Source: Gnetum montanum
Lineage: Eukaryota; Streptophyta; Gnetopsida; Gnetales; Gnetaceae
Length of the DNA stretch: 64,000 nt
Assembly (NCBI GenBank): GCA_015680685.1
Contig: MNCI01006902.1
Coordinates: 1 to 64,000 of the forward strand
Reading direction: 5' to 3'
Position 1 is the stretch's first letter; every line of letters begins with the position of its first letter. The position numbers and the translations under genes are program-made. Under the pieces are notes generated by a model that saw only the letters and a program-made list of their open reading frames with translations, was not told the DNA's origin and searched no databases. This document shows, in pieces, positions 1 through 13,031 of this stretch.

Positions 1-232
1 AGAAAAAATCCATTACCAAAGATTAACTTCTAGTTTAAATGGGAAGATGAGACCATTCTTGTGGAAACCATTACAATAAATTTAGTTAGCTTCAATTTTC
101 AAATCATTAGTTTTCCATAACATATAAACAATTACATTGAAACTTTTCATAATGCATAAATGGTTACATTGAAAATTTCCATAACATGTAAATGGTTACA
201 TTGAAACTTTCTGTAACACACAAATGGTTACA
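1..232 (-). repeat. C1 3' LTR (partial, cut by window edge)
   Basis: Bases 1-232 match 29958-30172, the corresponding part of the 5' LTR. The LTR ends at ...GGTTACA (232) and a purine-rich tract on the sense strand follows. About 270 bases of this LTR should lie left of the window. The last 125 bases hold four copies of a unit of about 31 bases (core AATGGTTACATTGAAA). The 5' LTR has three. Confidence 0.9.
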
Positions 233-247
233 TTATCCCACTTGGTC
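233..247 (-). other. C1 polypurine tract
   Basis: Read on the minus strand, AAGTGGGATAA immediately precedes the LTR start TGTAACC. This is the expected place and composition for the plus-strand primer of a copia element. Confidence 0.65.
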
Positions 248-544
248 TCCATATTTAACCTCATATCCATCAAACCCAAATTTTAAAAATAAATACATGA
301 ATCATGGCAATAGTTCCTCTAAATGTGAGTATTATCTTCCATGTACTAAATTGTATTATTTCTCAAACTTAATGCTTTATTTGGTAACTAAACTTTATGA
401 ATAAACCCAATGTTTATTCTAGGTCCTACCATATGTGAATTTTCTCTATTAACGATATGCATGAACTGAATAGGAGAAAACATCACAACTAAACAAGAGC
501 TTCATTAAGATTGTACGTATAATTACATTATGAAATCAAGTCCC

Positions 545-1990
545 GTTTGAACTACATGATCCATAAATGACTTTAGTGGCATTCTGTTTGTCAAGGGATA
601 TGTTATCATCAATTTAGTACTTATATGCTCAATCATCACATTCTTTTCCTTAATATGTTTCCTTATGGCTAAGTACTTTATGTTGATATGTTTACTTCAA
701 TTGCCACTCTTATTATTCTTAATTATAAAGATAGCAACTGAATTATCACAAAATATTCCTAATGGCCTAGATACAGAATCTAAAATTCTAAGGCCTGACA
801 TAAAACTCTTCAACCATACACCATGTGAGTTACCTCAAAACAAGAAATGAACTCCACCTCCATTGTGGAAGTAGCAACCAAAGTTTCCTTTCCATTCCTC
901 TAGGATACAGCTCCTCCAACTAGCATAAAAACATAACCAGATGTTGATTTCCTGGAATAAACATAGCCAACAAAGTCTGAATCGAAGTAGCCAACCACCT
1001 CTCAATTTTCAATTCTTCTATACATAAGCATGTAATCTTTTGTACCTTGAAGGTACATTATCATCTTCTTTATAGCCCTCCAGTGGTCAATGCCTAGATT
1101 ACTCTAATATTTGTTTGACATTCCTACAATAACTACAATGGCAAGTCTTGTGTAGATCTAAGCACACATTAGGCTTCCAATAGCTAAAGCATATGGAATG
1201 TTGTTCATTTGTCTTTTCTCTAAATCATTCCTAGGGCACTAGTTCAAATTGAAATTGTCACCATTTACAATGGGTGCTATACTTAATGAACAATTTTTCA
1301 TCAAGAACCTCTTTAAGACTTTATTGATATAGGTTTCCTGTGACAGTCCTAGAATACATCTAAATCTATTCCTATGGATATTAATGCCAATGACATAAGA
1401 TACCTCACCCATATACTTCATGTTAAAGTTCTTAGAGAGAAATTGTTTCATCTCATATAGAAATCCATTATCATTAGTCGCAAGAAGGATATCATCCACA
1501 TATAGGAAAAGGAAATAGATTTTACTCCCATTGACCTTCTGGTATATACATTGATCCATGGTGTTCTCTTCAAAACCAAATGAAGTGCTTAAATCATGGA
1601 ATTTTAAATACCATTGATGGAAGGCATGTTTTAATCCATATATGGATTTCTTGAGCTTACATACCAATTGGTCACCACCACTAGAGGAAAATCCTTCAAG
1701 TTGTTTCATATAAACCTCTTCCTCTAGATTACCATTGAGACATGTTGTTTTCACATTCATTTGATGTAATTCAAAATTAAAATGGGAAACTAATGCCATA
1801 ATCACATGAAGGGAGTCCTTCTTAGATACGAAAGAAAAGGTCTCCATGTAATCTATTCCCTCTTTCTGAGTGAACCCTTTAGCAACAAGTCTTGCCTTAT
1901 ATCTTTCAATGTTGCCTAATGAGTCTTTCTTTGTCTTGAAGACCCATTTTCATCCAATGGTTTTTACACCATTAGGAAACTTGACAAGAT
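545..1990 (-). pseudogene. C1 reverse transcriptase and RNase H (pol 3' part), decayed
   Basis: The minus-strand translation from about 1990 downwards gives a copia-type RT. The region KWVFKTKKDS is followed by an open stretch (1847-1239, 202 aa) with LNGNLEEEVYM, KLKKSIYGLK and the catalytic YVDDILLA. The RNase H follows at about 1050-600, with YSRKSTSGYVFML and a TSTMEVEF-like segment, and the DPLTKGMP-type end is recognisable out of frame near 600. Within RT, motif A reads MNVKTTCLNG: the first catalytic Asp of the family is Asn here. A TAG replaces the usual Trp codon in RNase H. The product cannot be functional. Confidence 0.88.
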
Positions 1991-2959
1991 CCCAAACTCC
2001 ATTATATCACATATAGTTCATCTCATCTTTCATGGCATCATAACACAAGTCAGATTTCTTACAACTCATGGCTTGTAAAAATGTTTCGAGTCATTTTTGA
2101 CTCCTATGTTGTAGTTATACTCTTATAGATACACTATATAGTCACTAGGAATCACTAATAGCCTTACTTNCTATAGATACACTATATAGTCACTAGGAAT
2201 CACTAATAGCCTTACTTTAGCATATCTCCTTAATGTTAGTTCATCATTCTCCTAAGGAATATGATGTTTAATAGCCTGTTCAACAGGTTCTGGTATCTAT
2301 TGTTCAACTAGATCTACTACTTCTTGATGAGTAGTCTATGGAACTTCAATGACTAATTTTTGTTCATTACGCATTTGTGCTCTAAGCATGTTGTGTAGAA
2401 TAATCAATCTATCATTTGAAGTAGAGGGTTAAGCATTTGCATGATCTTTCTCAGGAATAGTGTTTTAGGATCAATTGCTTCCACTAATCAAGTCATGCTC
2501 AAGAAATTTAGCATTCCTTGATTCCACAAACCTAGTAGCATGTGATGGACAATAAAATTTATATTCCTTAGATCGTTCAGCATATCTAATGAAATACCCA
2601 CTTATGGTCCTTGGGTCTTGCTTATTTTCTTGTGGATTATAGACTCTTACTTCTAACTGGCATCCCCAAACATGTATATGTTACAAACTCAATTTTCAAT
2701 GTTTCCATAATTCAAATGGTTTCTTTGAGATAGCCTTGGTTGGAACTCTATTTAATATATACATAATCATCTTGAGAGCTTCAATCTACAAGGACCTAGG
2801 AAGCTTGGAGCTACTAAGCATACTATACACCATGTCCAACAATGTATGGTTTCTTCTCTCTACCACACCATTCTAGGTAGGAGAACCAGGCATAGTGTAA
2901 TGAGCAACAATTCCATGCTCTTGAAGAAACTTAGCAAATGGACCAAGCACTTGTCCATC
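1991..2959 (-). pseudogene. C1 integrase C-terminal part and linker to RT
   Basis: Reading minus from the G1 junction gives GPFAKFLQEHGIVAHYTMPG, the integrase segment that should directly follow the GGEYYGRY motif found on the other side of G1 at 13050. The Gln codon expected in the next motif is TAG (near 2875). A weak integrase-RT linker follows, with many stops. The stretch includes the assembly seam at 2170 with its 46-base flanking repeat. Confidence 0.8.
2124..2217. other. Assembly seam: 46-base exact repeat around n (2170)
   Basis: Bases 2124-2169 and 2172-2217 are identical, separated by n and one base. This is what an unmerged contig overlap looks like. A real tandem duplication is the less likely alternative. 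Confidence 0.75.
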
Positions 2960-2964
2960 ATCAA

Positions 2965-3854
2965 GGATGAGCAGTGAGGTACCCCTACACCCAACCATAT
3001 GAATCACAAGTGTTCATGTGTGATCTGGTTGAATTCCAAAGACCTTAAGTTCTTAAGTACACTAGTTCCAAGACATGAAATCTAATCATGACAATCATTG
3101 TCTTTTCAACTATACTTGTGCAGCTTAATTGTATGGTTAAGTATAATTGAGCCACATGATTTTTATTATTTTATATTTTATGTGTCTACAATTAATAACA
3201 AGTTAAAACTTAATTTATGAACCACTTTAATTAATCTAATTGATGATCAATAACTAACTATCCTAACATAAGTATCCAATCCCACTTTCCATGCACATCC
3301 TAAACATGTGTAACACTGGTAAGTTACCAAATGTTAAGTGTTGCTAGGATTACCAAGAGTCATACACATGCTTGAAGCAGTCATACTAGTGTGCTTAATT
3401 AACTTCTATTTAATCTAGTTAGCTTACTTTATCTTAATTACTTGAAAGCATTAATGGAACTTTAATAAAACATTAAATGCATGAATAAAATATTTAAGCT
3501 AGCCAAGGTGTTGTAAGGTTTGATCAGAAAGCTCATATTTATTGCTGCACACACTACCGTGCTTAGGTATAACAATGCTCAAATAAAGATCCATACACCC
3601 AACGACTCCTACTACAAGCACTTTATAAAATATTCTAACTCTGGAGAAGAGAAACTACAAGAGTGCTACTATGCTATGACAAAACTATATTCAAACTATA
3701 TGCCCAAGCACTATATTTATAAGCTGGCACATAACCCACGATATCAAATATTTGACATCACATCTTGGGGCCCAATATTGAGTATCTGATATCGAGGTTC
3801 CAATATCTGATATCGGATACCCAATATCAAAGCTAGATAAAACATTGCTCATCA
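2965..3854 (-). repeat. G1 3' LTR
   Basis: This LTR pairs with 12149-13031. It begins GGATGAG (the first T is mutated from the family's TGATGAG) and ends GCTCATCA. A TATA box, sense TTATAAATA, lies at about 3711-3724. Between it and 3854 is a cluster of GATATC and near-GATATC motifs that forms the start of U3 on the sense strand. Confidence 0.92.
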
Positions 3855-3868
3855 TACCCCCACAACTA
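3855..3868 (-). other. G1 polypurine tract
   Basis: The sense strand reads GTTGTGGGGGTA directly against the 3' LTR start TGATGAGC. The same tract adjoins the 3' LTRs of G2-G5. Confidence 0.85.
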
Positions 3869-6239
3869 AATAAAAACTCATCTTGAGTGAACAAAAGGAG
3901 TAACAAGTTCCTTACAAAATATTGGGAAGCTATGGGATTATTGACTGACATGCAACTGACTTAGACAGAATAGATAGACTCTAAGTGTCCAAGTGTATAG
4001 ATTTACAATTGTTTTACAAAATTGGATGTTCATGACAATAGAATTGAACACCTTAAACAAAACTGACATCCAACTCCTCTGGTAGTTGAAGAGCAAGGGA
4101 GAAAATTAAATGATCATGAAGGGTCCTTGTTGTATGGTGCTGCCACCTCTTCCTTGATGAAGATGGTCCTGCTTTCAGTCCATGCTTCCTGCAATCACAA
4201 CAAAATCATGGATTGGTATGGAATGCATAACATATAGCTTTTAAGTACCTTTTCTCATGAATGGTTACACTTGGCTAGGTTGTGATTATGGTGGATTGAT
4301 TCCTTTGATAGTGTTAGTGATAAGACTAAAAAATAGGGTGAAATGGATAAGTGATTCACTAAATTTTGAATAGTTCAAATATGATGGAATGCTTGGATAG
4401 GATTTAAGAATTCATAATAATAAAAAGAGGATTTCATTAAAAAAAATGTTGTGAAGATTGTGCACAATTGGATTTCGATGATGGGGCACACAAAAGGATT
4501 TGATTGTGAGAATATCAAGGATAAGGAACTTAACTAACCCAATCAAAAGATATGTAAGTGGATCCTCCCCAAAGCAAGCACATGCCCTTTATTTTCCTTG
4601 CATAAATTCCAACTGAGGAGTCCATGGGCCCCATGGATGATTAATGGTTACAAAAATTTAAGTATAAAAACCTTGAAGAAACTACCTAAGAATTTCAACA
4701 CATCAAGCCAAGACATTAAACTAGAACATGAAACTGATAGCAACGTGAGACATGGAAACCATAGATGGATGAGAGAGTGTGGAATGGAGTTCTTGATTAA
4801 GGTCATATGAAGTCCCTTATGAATTTTGTGGTTAAATGACTTGATAAAATCCATCTTTATTCTAGACTAAAACCAACCACATTCAATGACTTTGCATCAC
4901 CAATTTAAGACCAATCCACCCCCTTAAGACACAAGAGTGCTCTCATAGAACAACCATCATTTCTTATTACAGAAGAAAAGAGAAGTAGGAAGTGAGGAAG
5001 GGTCTTAGTTAGAGGGAACATTCAAGCATGGGTAACATTTCTTTCTACTCCCATAATCAAGGCTTGTAGCCCATTTATTTTATCTAAGGGGTGTGCTTTA
5101 AATTCCCATCATTTTTTTCACTGGAAACCACACCATGCAAAGACTTATTCAACTTCCTTTTATTGGTCAACATGGAATGGTAAGAAATCCATGGAAACAT
5201 ACATGCATCCAAGTAAGTAGAAATGCACAAAGAGTATTGAGTCCCCTTGAAGTCATATCCTATTCAAACCTTTGAATCCTTTCCAAATCCAAAAACTAAC
5301 AACGTTACAAATTTGTTAAAGTTTTATTAATGGAAAAGGAACCTCACACTTTCAAAACAAGAAAAACCATAGAGTTTGTGGATGGGTGGATGTTGTGGAC
5401 TCACTGCCTATTTCATGGAAAAAAAACCATGTCCTAGTTATCAGTAACAAAATTCAAAGCTAGAATCCAGACACCAACAATCAAATAACCAGATAGCACA
5501 TGCCACATCAATCAAACCACACTCTACCCGATTGGCAATAAGGTATGTTATTATTAAAACATAATAAGAAAATCACAGCCAAATAAAGAAAATATACAAG
5601 AAATTGTAAAATATTTAAGAAAAATAAAATGTACTAACAATGTTGTAAAGTACAAATTTTTAAAAATTAATAATGTAGAAAACAAAAAGGTGTAAACTAA
5701 AGAATGTGTAAAACAAAAAAAGTAACAAGGTGTAATGAAAACATTTGTAAAACAGAAAGATGAAAAACTAAGGATCCACTTATATAAATAGCATGGAAGG
5801 CCATCTCCCTCATAACTAAGCTAAAAAGAGGAGATTTGAAAGATTGTGTGGTTGTCCATCTGATGAGGCATTTATTGCACTCACTTGCTTAAGCTCGTGG
5901 AAAGGCTTAACTTATTGTATGTTGACCAGCTACTTTTTTTCTAGGCTCTTAGGTTTGTGGATCAACATGGCCTTAGAAGAGAAATTTTCATAAATGATAT
6001 AAGGTCCTTCCCACAATGTTTGGAACTTAGTTCATTGAGATACGTATGTGGGGTTCCAGGAGAGGACCTTATCTGCTAGTTGAAATTTCGCTTTCCTAAT
6101 TCTAAGGTCATGGAGCTTTTTGTTGAATGCCTTGTGTAACTTGTTAGATGACAAGGCCACCAATTAGTTTTTCTCTAACAAGTTAATATTCATTAATATT
6201 TCTTTTTATGCTAGACTTAAATCAAGGTCAAAGTCATAG
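3869..6239 (-). other. G1 3' non-coding region (integrase to polypurine tract)
   Basis: About 2.4 kb without a supported gene. It holds two blocks shared with G2-G5: one around 4555-4640 (core GGATCCTCCCCAAAGCA, then a 'shared promoter-distal' GC-richer patch), and one around 5085-5150 (GGGGTGTGCTTTAAATTCCC, then a T-run and CACACCATGCAAAGAC). Near 4170-4200 the sense strand has TGTGATTGCAG followed by GAAGCATGG, matching the splice-acceptor-like start of the accessory ORF in G2/G5, but no long ORF follows. A short ORF at 4854-4648 resembles one in G2 (19425-19186). I treat this as shared non-coding sequence. Confidence 0.6.
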
Positions 6240-9200
6240 GCTATTGAAAGTGTACGAAGCTCAAATTGAATAAGTGTTGGTAATTTTCCATACATCAACT
6301 CATAGGGAGAATAGCCTATAGGAAGTTTCCATGTTGAGTAGTAGGCCCAGAGGGCATCGTTGGGTTTTACGCTCTAGTCTTTCTTATATTTGTTAATAGT
6401 TCTTGTTAGTATCTTTGTGATTTCCCTATTTGTAACATCAACTTGACCATTAGCTTGAGGGTGATAAGGTGTTATTAGTTTATGTTCAACCCCTAAGCAT
6501 TACATAAGCTTCTAAAAGATAGTGCCTATAAAGTGGATTCCATTATTAGAAATTAATGCACATGGCACACCAAACCTATTTACAACATTCTATCATACAA
6601 ATTGAGTAGCAGTACAAGATGTACAGTCAGTGATAGCTACTACTTTTGCCCATTTTGTACAATAGTCAATATTGACTATGATGTACTCCTTTCCATTTGA
6701 CATGGGTGTAATGGGACCCATGAAATCAATGTCCTAGATGTCGATGGGTTCTAATGACTAGACCCACTACTAAGGTCCCTTAATTTAAGTAGTCATTTCA
6801 CCATCTCATTGGCAACATTCACAAGAGTAGACAAATTGGTGAGCATCCCTGAAAATTGTTGGCCAATAGTACCCTACCATTAGAATTTTAATGTTCATGC
6901 ATCTCCTAGCATAATGGCCCCCACAAGGACATTCATGAGCATCCTAGAGAATGCACAATTGATCAGCATCAAGGACACACCAACAAACCAAGTCATCGAC
7001 ACACACCTTGTAAAGTTGTCCATTGATCTCCATGAAGCATTTTACTTGGTAAAGAAATTATTATTACTTCCGATGGTCCAACCCTTGTCACATCTCTTGA
7101 CTGAGAAGATAGGTGAGAATGCCATCATACCATTTAGGCTCAATGGATTATTGTTTAGTTATAGCTTGGACAAAGAGGAGTTCATCAGATAGTGGACCTT
7201 CCTCTTCTTTTTGTCCCATTGCAACCGAGACAAGTGGTTAGTGATCACATTCTTAGTTCATTTTTGATCTACAATTATAAGATCAAATTCCTGTAAGATC
7301 ACTAGCCATCATATGAAATGGGGGCTCACTATTGGCTTGTTTATTAGGAAGTGGATAGCACTATGGTCAATGTGCACAAATAATTTATGTCCAAGTACAT
7401 AGTGTCTGAACTTTTCCAGAGCAAACACCACTTCCATTAATTCTTTTTTGTGGTGGTGTACTTTAATTGTGCACCCACAATGCTTTAGCTTATGCAGTGG
7501 ATTTAATATGGACATTTCTTATCATCCAATTGCATAAGCACAGCTCCCAAGGCATAATTGATGCATCTATCATAACATGAAATGGGCTAAACTAGTCAGG
7601 TGCCTATAGAATTGGAGTTTCTACAAGTTTTTCCTTTAGTTGTTAGAATGATTTTCCACATTCCTTGGTCTAGAAAAATGGAACATCTTTCTTTATTAGC
7701 TTAACCAATAATTTTGCAATCTTAGAAAAATTCTCGATGAATCATCAGTAGTAGCCAGTGTGTCCAAGAAATGAACAAACATCTTTGATGGTTTCTAGTT
7801 GACAAGTTATTCCTTCGATGATCCTTATTTTTCTTGGATTAACCTCAACTCTTTCTTATGATATTCTATGCCCCAATACACTACCCTCCTAGACTATCAA
7901 ATGACTCTTTTGCCAATTGAGCCTAAGATTTATTTCAACACATCTTTTTAGTACTTGCTCAAGGTGATCTAGGGCTTGCTCAAATATAGCCCCATAGGTA
8001 AAGAAGTCATTCATAAAAACTTCTATCCTAATACCAATCTGCTATTAAAAAATTTTAATGACCAAGCATTGGAATGTAGTAGGGGCATTACACAGAACAA
8101 AAGGCATCTTGCAATATGCAAAGATCCCCCAGGGACTCATGAATGTTGTTTTGGCCTAGTCCTCTAGCATGATCTAGATTTGGTTATAGCCACTATAACC
8201 ATCCAGAAAACTATAATAGTAATGCCCTGATATGTTGTCTAATACTTGATCAACGAATGGCAATGAAAAATGTTTCTTGAATGTTTCCATATTCAATAGT
8301 AAAAAATCGATGTAGACCCACCACTTGCCATCTTTCTTTGGCATAATCACAAGTGGACTAACCAATTCATTATCTGCAATGGGATAGATATACCCTACCT
8401 TGAAGGGTGGTTCAATTTTCTCCTTGATGATCTGCTTCAATTTGAAATTCAATCACCTCTGTGGTTTCCTTTTTAGCTTCATGGTCAGGTCAATGCAAAT
8501 GTAATATTGGCATATCCTAGGATCAATCCCTGTGAGTTCAAGATATGACCAAGCAAAGACTATTAACCATTTTTCAACTACATTCAACAGCATCTATTTC
8601 TATTCGAAAGCAATATTTGCATTAATTATTATCGACTTCCCATTATTTAAGAACCATGCCAACAGGTAGATTTTTTAATTCAAGGGGCTCTTGCTTAAAA
8701 TTTTCAAGAATTTCCAACTCTCCCCAATAGGTATCATCATTTTCATTATCAGGGAGTTGGTGATGAACTTGCTCTATTTCATCCATGCCTGCAACATATG
8801 CACATGTCAAGCTCTTAGTAGGTTTCATGCAAAGTGTTCTACTTTTAGAATCCATGGTCCGCCATTGGGTACCCTCTTGTTTTGTGGCTTCTGTGTATAG
8901 ACACCTTGGAATATCAGCTTCAAGTGCACACTACTTTCATGTGGACATGGATTCTCATTTCACAAACTAGAGTTTCTACACATGATTGCGCCTTGTATCA
9001 CTATACGTGATACGTGGAACTCACTTCTTCTCAATCTGTTTGAATGCATTTTCCTTAGATATCTCCAAGGAAAGATCTTTGATGGCCATTCTTGCATCAA
9101 CAGTTCTTAGCCATGTCCTTCTCATGATGATTGGAAAGTCCCCTTTATAGTTATCCACCTTGATTATTAGGAAATCAATAGGATAAGACCATGCGTAGAC

Positions 9201-9480
9201 AGTGATCATAATGTCCTCTACTAGTCGCAATGGAACAGTGATGGACTAGTTTACCAATTCTAATATGATGTTGCTCTTCTTAAGAGGGGGCAAGTTCCAT
9301 GTAGTATACATCTCATGAAAAATCACATTGACACCAAAACTTGAATCAAGAAGAGCTTTACATGGCTCATTCCTAACAATCTGCAAATAAATAAGAGGAC
9401 TTCTAGGATCAGCTAATTTCCTAGGAAGGTTCCCAGCATGGATCCAATCGGATACAACATAAGTAAGCATAATATTATGG
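6240..9480 (-). pseudogene. G1 pol: protease, RT, RNase H, integrase, decayed
   Basis: Domains in sense order follow. Protease, 9470-9246: ALLDSSFGVNVI, with the catalytic Asp kept but Gly of DSG changed to Ser. RT, about 8452-7650: FLDGYSGYNQI (catalytic Asp) at about 8190, with TAG at two Gln positions just after it (near 8174 and 8157). RNase H, 7515-7309: ELMEVVFALEKFRHYVLGHK and the VHIDHSAI segment. Integrase, about 6850-6240: cysteine pair [13 protein letters not shown] region near 6720, then YHPQANGQ near 6460 and GYSPYELMYG near 6300. Domain order RT-RNase H-integrase is gypsy-type. Multiple frameshifts and TAG stops rule out function. Confidence 0.88.
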
Positions 9481-11990
9481 ATCTTGGGTGGTATTTGTTT
9501 TGAAGGGGACTCAAAGGAATTAGATGCAAAGAGAGATGGAGAAGTTGTGTTGCCAACTGCATGTATATGTAAAGGGCTTAGGTGGACTTTTTAGTCAAAA
9601 AAAGGGTCTCTTCATGTTCTATTATCCGAACCACTTGGTTAATGAATTGATCGTAGATTAACTACCCTAGTAGCATTGCATTGTTGTGGTTGGGCTGGAA
9701 GTTCATCCTACATGGATGGAGCAAGCAGTAGCTATGTTGAGGGTGGAGGAATAGGTGCAGAAATAGGAGAAGGATAAGGATAAAAGGTGGTATTCCTTCT
9801 TGAATCTGAAGAATGAATTTGATAATAGTCAAGAGGATAGTAGTAAGGTTGGAAAGTAGAAACATCACTAGAAGAGTTGTGTAGAGACAGAGGTTGCTGA
9901 ACATAATGCCCATATGGATCAGGTTATCTATAAGGGTATTGCTACCTTGGTAGTGCCAGTGGCCATGACTATAGTTTCTACCATTTTTGGTACTTCTCGT
10001 ATAGTTGCGGTGGAGTTCCACTTGAATAATACTATTGTTGCTAGTGGAACTATCTAGGATTGCCTTGAGGATAAGGCAATCTTCTAGGTGTTTTCCTTTG
10101 TGCTAGTCATGGATTCAAAGCACACATCCCTAACTCCTGTAAGTGTGACATAATGGGGCAACATCTCTTAGCATGTTCATATTGGTAGATGTCACACCCA
10201 CCATTATCATTTGATTTGCTTCTTGCAACTTCCTCTACTATAGCAATCTTGCCCTTACCTCTTTGGTTAGCACATTCAGCTTCCTTACACCTCCTATAGT
10301 CATGATCACTACTTTGTTCTTTAGACTCTTTAACAATTTTTAGGAAAACTTGAAATTTGCTATCCATAGAGTCCCATAATTGATCAACCTTGGCCAAAAT
10401 TTCAAAGGTAAATTTTTGAAGTAGAAAGGTTTGCTGGTTCACCACCTCATCAAGTACAAATTCCTCCTTGCTATCACATAATTAAACCTCCCTCTTGCGA
10501 ATGGAAGGATCATGGTTATATTCTTCTGCACTTTCATGTTTCCTCAACTCTCCTTCTTCTTCCACTACCTACTCAATCAACCATTAAATTTGATGGGCTC
10601 TTGATTCTGGTAATTTCCCTTGGGCATAAATGCCCAAAGTTCTCCTCATTTCTGATTAGAGCCTATCTATGATGTGGCGAAGTTATTCCCATTAAGAATA
10701 ACCATAGTTAGGACATCTGTGTAATAAGGAGTAGTATCCATCTATGGTAGCATCCAAGGATTCATGTGTCCCTTTCTTACATCGTTAAATCTACCTCCTC
10801 AAGTTGGACACTCAAGAGTACGTTTGATACTTATCATTAAACAATTCAAGCATTTTACTCCATTGTCAGATGGATTCTAGTTCTAAGGATTGGTACTAGC
10901 TTTCTACTTCTTTAATGAGTATCCTAAGGAAAAACTTAAGCTTTTGCTAGTCATTTTCTATATTTTTCAAGGCACAAGCATTGTGAAAATCTTAAAGATG
11001 GTTCTATGGATCTAAATTATATCCCCCTTCAAACGTAGGAATATTATTCATGTCTAGCCTCTTGATCCAACTATTTTTAATGTGCCTTGTAGGAATTTGT
11101 ACTACCTCTACAATGTTTAGCATGCTTCAGGTAGCAAGAAAAGGCTCATCAAGGCCATACTTCTGGTGCTTACGATGCCCTCTGCTACTCCTTCATTCAT
11201 GGTGATAGGTCTTTCTTGAATGCCCATGCCCTGGGTCTTGACTTATCTAATAGTCTCTTCAATCATATCAGTCTAGTCAATTACCTCCATCATGATCATG
11301 CCCCCTACAGTTTCATTTAGAGCCAAAAGAGGAAGAAGATGATAACAAAGTTGAAGAGGAAGGAGGACCAACACCATCATGGTGCTTGCTACCCCCTCTT
11401 CAATGATCACGACAATGATCATGATCTTGTTTCTTGTCATCATCCCTGGCATGAATCTTGTCCTTAGATCCTCCTTTGTCATTGGATACATTCTTACTAG
11501 AACCTAGATTATGGATCATAAACTATAGGTTCTAGTTTTAATCTCCTTCACTAAATTCAAAGAGAGGATGTAAAACCCCCAGAGAAGGATTCTCCATCAT
11601 CTTTTTGGTACAGTAGGTATGGGGAATCATTGAACCACTTTCCCTATGTAGATTCATAATGCTATTCTAGCTATCAATCCCTTAGATGTTGTAAACCGAT
11701 GGGATGATAATCCCTAGCATTACTATCTTGCCTAATGTACTCAACATGAAGTTCTTAGAGTCCCAATCATATAAGAGTTGTTACAACATTGTAGGAATTG
11801 ATCAATCAGGAAACAACACAATGTTTCCCTCCATGTCATGCCACTACAATAGTTCATCTTGGTGTAGGATGAAGATGAAATTGGGTACATACTTATCAGG
11901 ATGAATATATACCACTCTGTATTATTGGGGCACCTACTGGTGTACTTTGTTATACTTGGGTAGAGAATCACTCTTGTGAGAAGAAGACAT
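9481..11990 (-). pseudogene. G1 gag, decayed
   Basis: The probable start is the ATG at 11990-11988 (MSSSH...), matching the starts in G2 (26562) and G4 (60970). An open stretch at 10445-10107 carries the C-terminal gag region with CDIYQYEHAKRCC, the degenerate counterpart of the CX2CX3HX4C zinc knuckle seen in G3-G5. Here the second Cys is Tyr. A Pro/Gln-rich tail follows. Many frameshifts. Confidence 0.75.
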
Positions 11991-12129
11991 CTTATGTTAG
12001 AAAATAAAAAATGTAGTGTTCTTAAAATTTTTGTAGTTATTTTAGTATATGATATGACTCTAGGGTTCATTCCAACAATCTTGAATAATTTTTCACTAAT
12101 TCCTAGATAGCACACATAATAACTAAAGA

Positions 12130-12148
12130 TCCCTAATAATGGTGCCAA
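12130..12148 (-). other. G1 primer binding site (tRNA-Asp type)
   Basis: On the plus strand TCCCTAATAATGGTGCCAA adjoins the LTR. It is a mutated form of TCCCCGGCAACGGCGCCA, the 3' end of plant tRNA-Asp. G2-G5 have better preserved copies in the same place. Confidence 0.8.
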
Positions 12149-13031
12149 TGATGAACGATGAGGTACCCCTACGTCCAACCATACAAATCATAAGCATTCA
12201 CGTGCAATCTAGTCAAATTCCACAAACCTTAAGTTCTTAAGTACACTAGTTCGAAGACGTGAAATCTAATCGTGACAATCATTCTCTTCTCAACTATACT
12301 TGTGGAGCTTAATCGTATGGTTAAGTATAATTGAGGCACATGATTTTTATTATTTTATATTTTATTTTTCTATGATTAATAACAAGTTGAAACTTAATTT
12401 ATAAACCACTTTAATTAATCTAATTGTTGATCAATAACTAACTATCATAACATAAGTATCTAATCCCACTTTCTATGCACATCCTAAACACATATAATGT
12501 TGTTGAGTTACCAAGCATTAAGCATTGCTGGGATTATCAAGAGTCATACGCATGCTCAAAATTTTCATACTATGTGCTTAATTAACTTCTATTTAATCTA
12601 GTTAGCTTACTTTAGCTTAATTACTTAAAAGCATTAAAGGAAATTGCATAAAACATTAAATGCATGAATAAAATATTTAAGCTAGCCCAGGTGCTACAAA
12701 GTTTAATCAAAAATCTTGTCTTTATTTCTGCACACACTGCTTTGCTCAGGTACAATAGTGCTCAAATAAAGATTTGTACACTCAACGACTCCTGTTGCAG
12801 GCACTTTGGAAAATATTCTAACTCTAGAGAATAAAAACTATAAGAGCTTTGCTATGCTATGATAAAAACTATATCAAAACTATGTGCCCAAGTGCTATAT
12901 TTATAGGCTGGCACATACCCTGCAATATCAAATATTCGACATTGCATCTTGGGGCCCGATATCAGGTATCCGATATCAAGGCTATGATATTGGATACCCG
13001 ATATCAAAGCCAAACAAAACACTATTCATCA
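12149..13031 (-). repeat. G1 5' LTR
   Basis: The LTR runs TGATGAAC...ATTCATCA. The TATA box (sense TATAAATATAG) is near 12894-12907 and the GATATC-type motif cluster is at 12920-13010. It drives the minus-strand transcript of G1. Confidence 0.92.

Larger units (their letters stand above)
2965..13031 (-). mobile_element. G1: Ty3/gypsy element (Athila/Tat-like), autonomous type, decayed
   Basis: The element is 10.07 kb, with LTRs of 890 and 883 bases, a tRNA-Asp primer site beside the right LTR and a polypurine tract beside the left LTR, so it reads minus. Flanks ATCAA (2960-2964) and ATAAA (13032-13036) look like a 5-base target duplication with one change. Removing the element and one duplication restores the copia integrase reading GRY-I-DDGQ. 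Order on the sense strand: gag, protease, RT, RNase H, integrase, about 2.4 kb without coding sequence, 3' LTR. Unlike G2 and G5 it has no accessory ORF. Confidence 0.92.
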
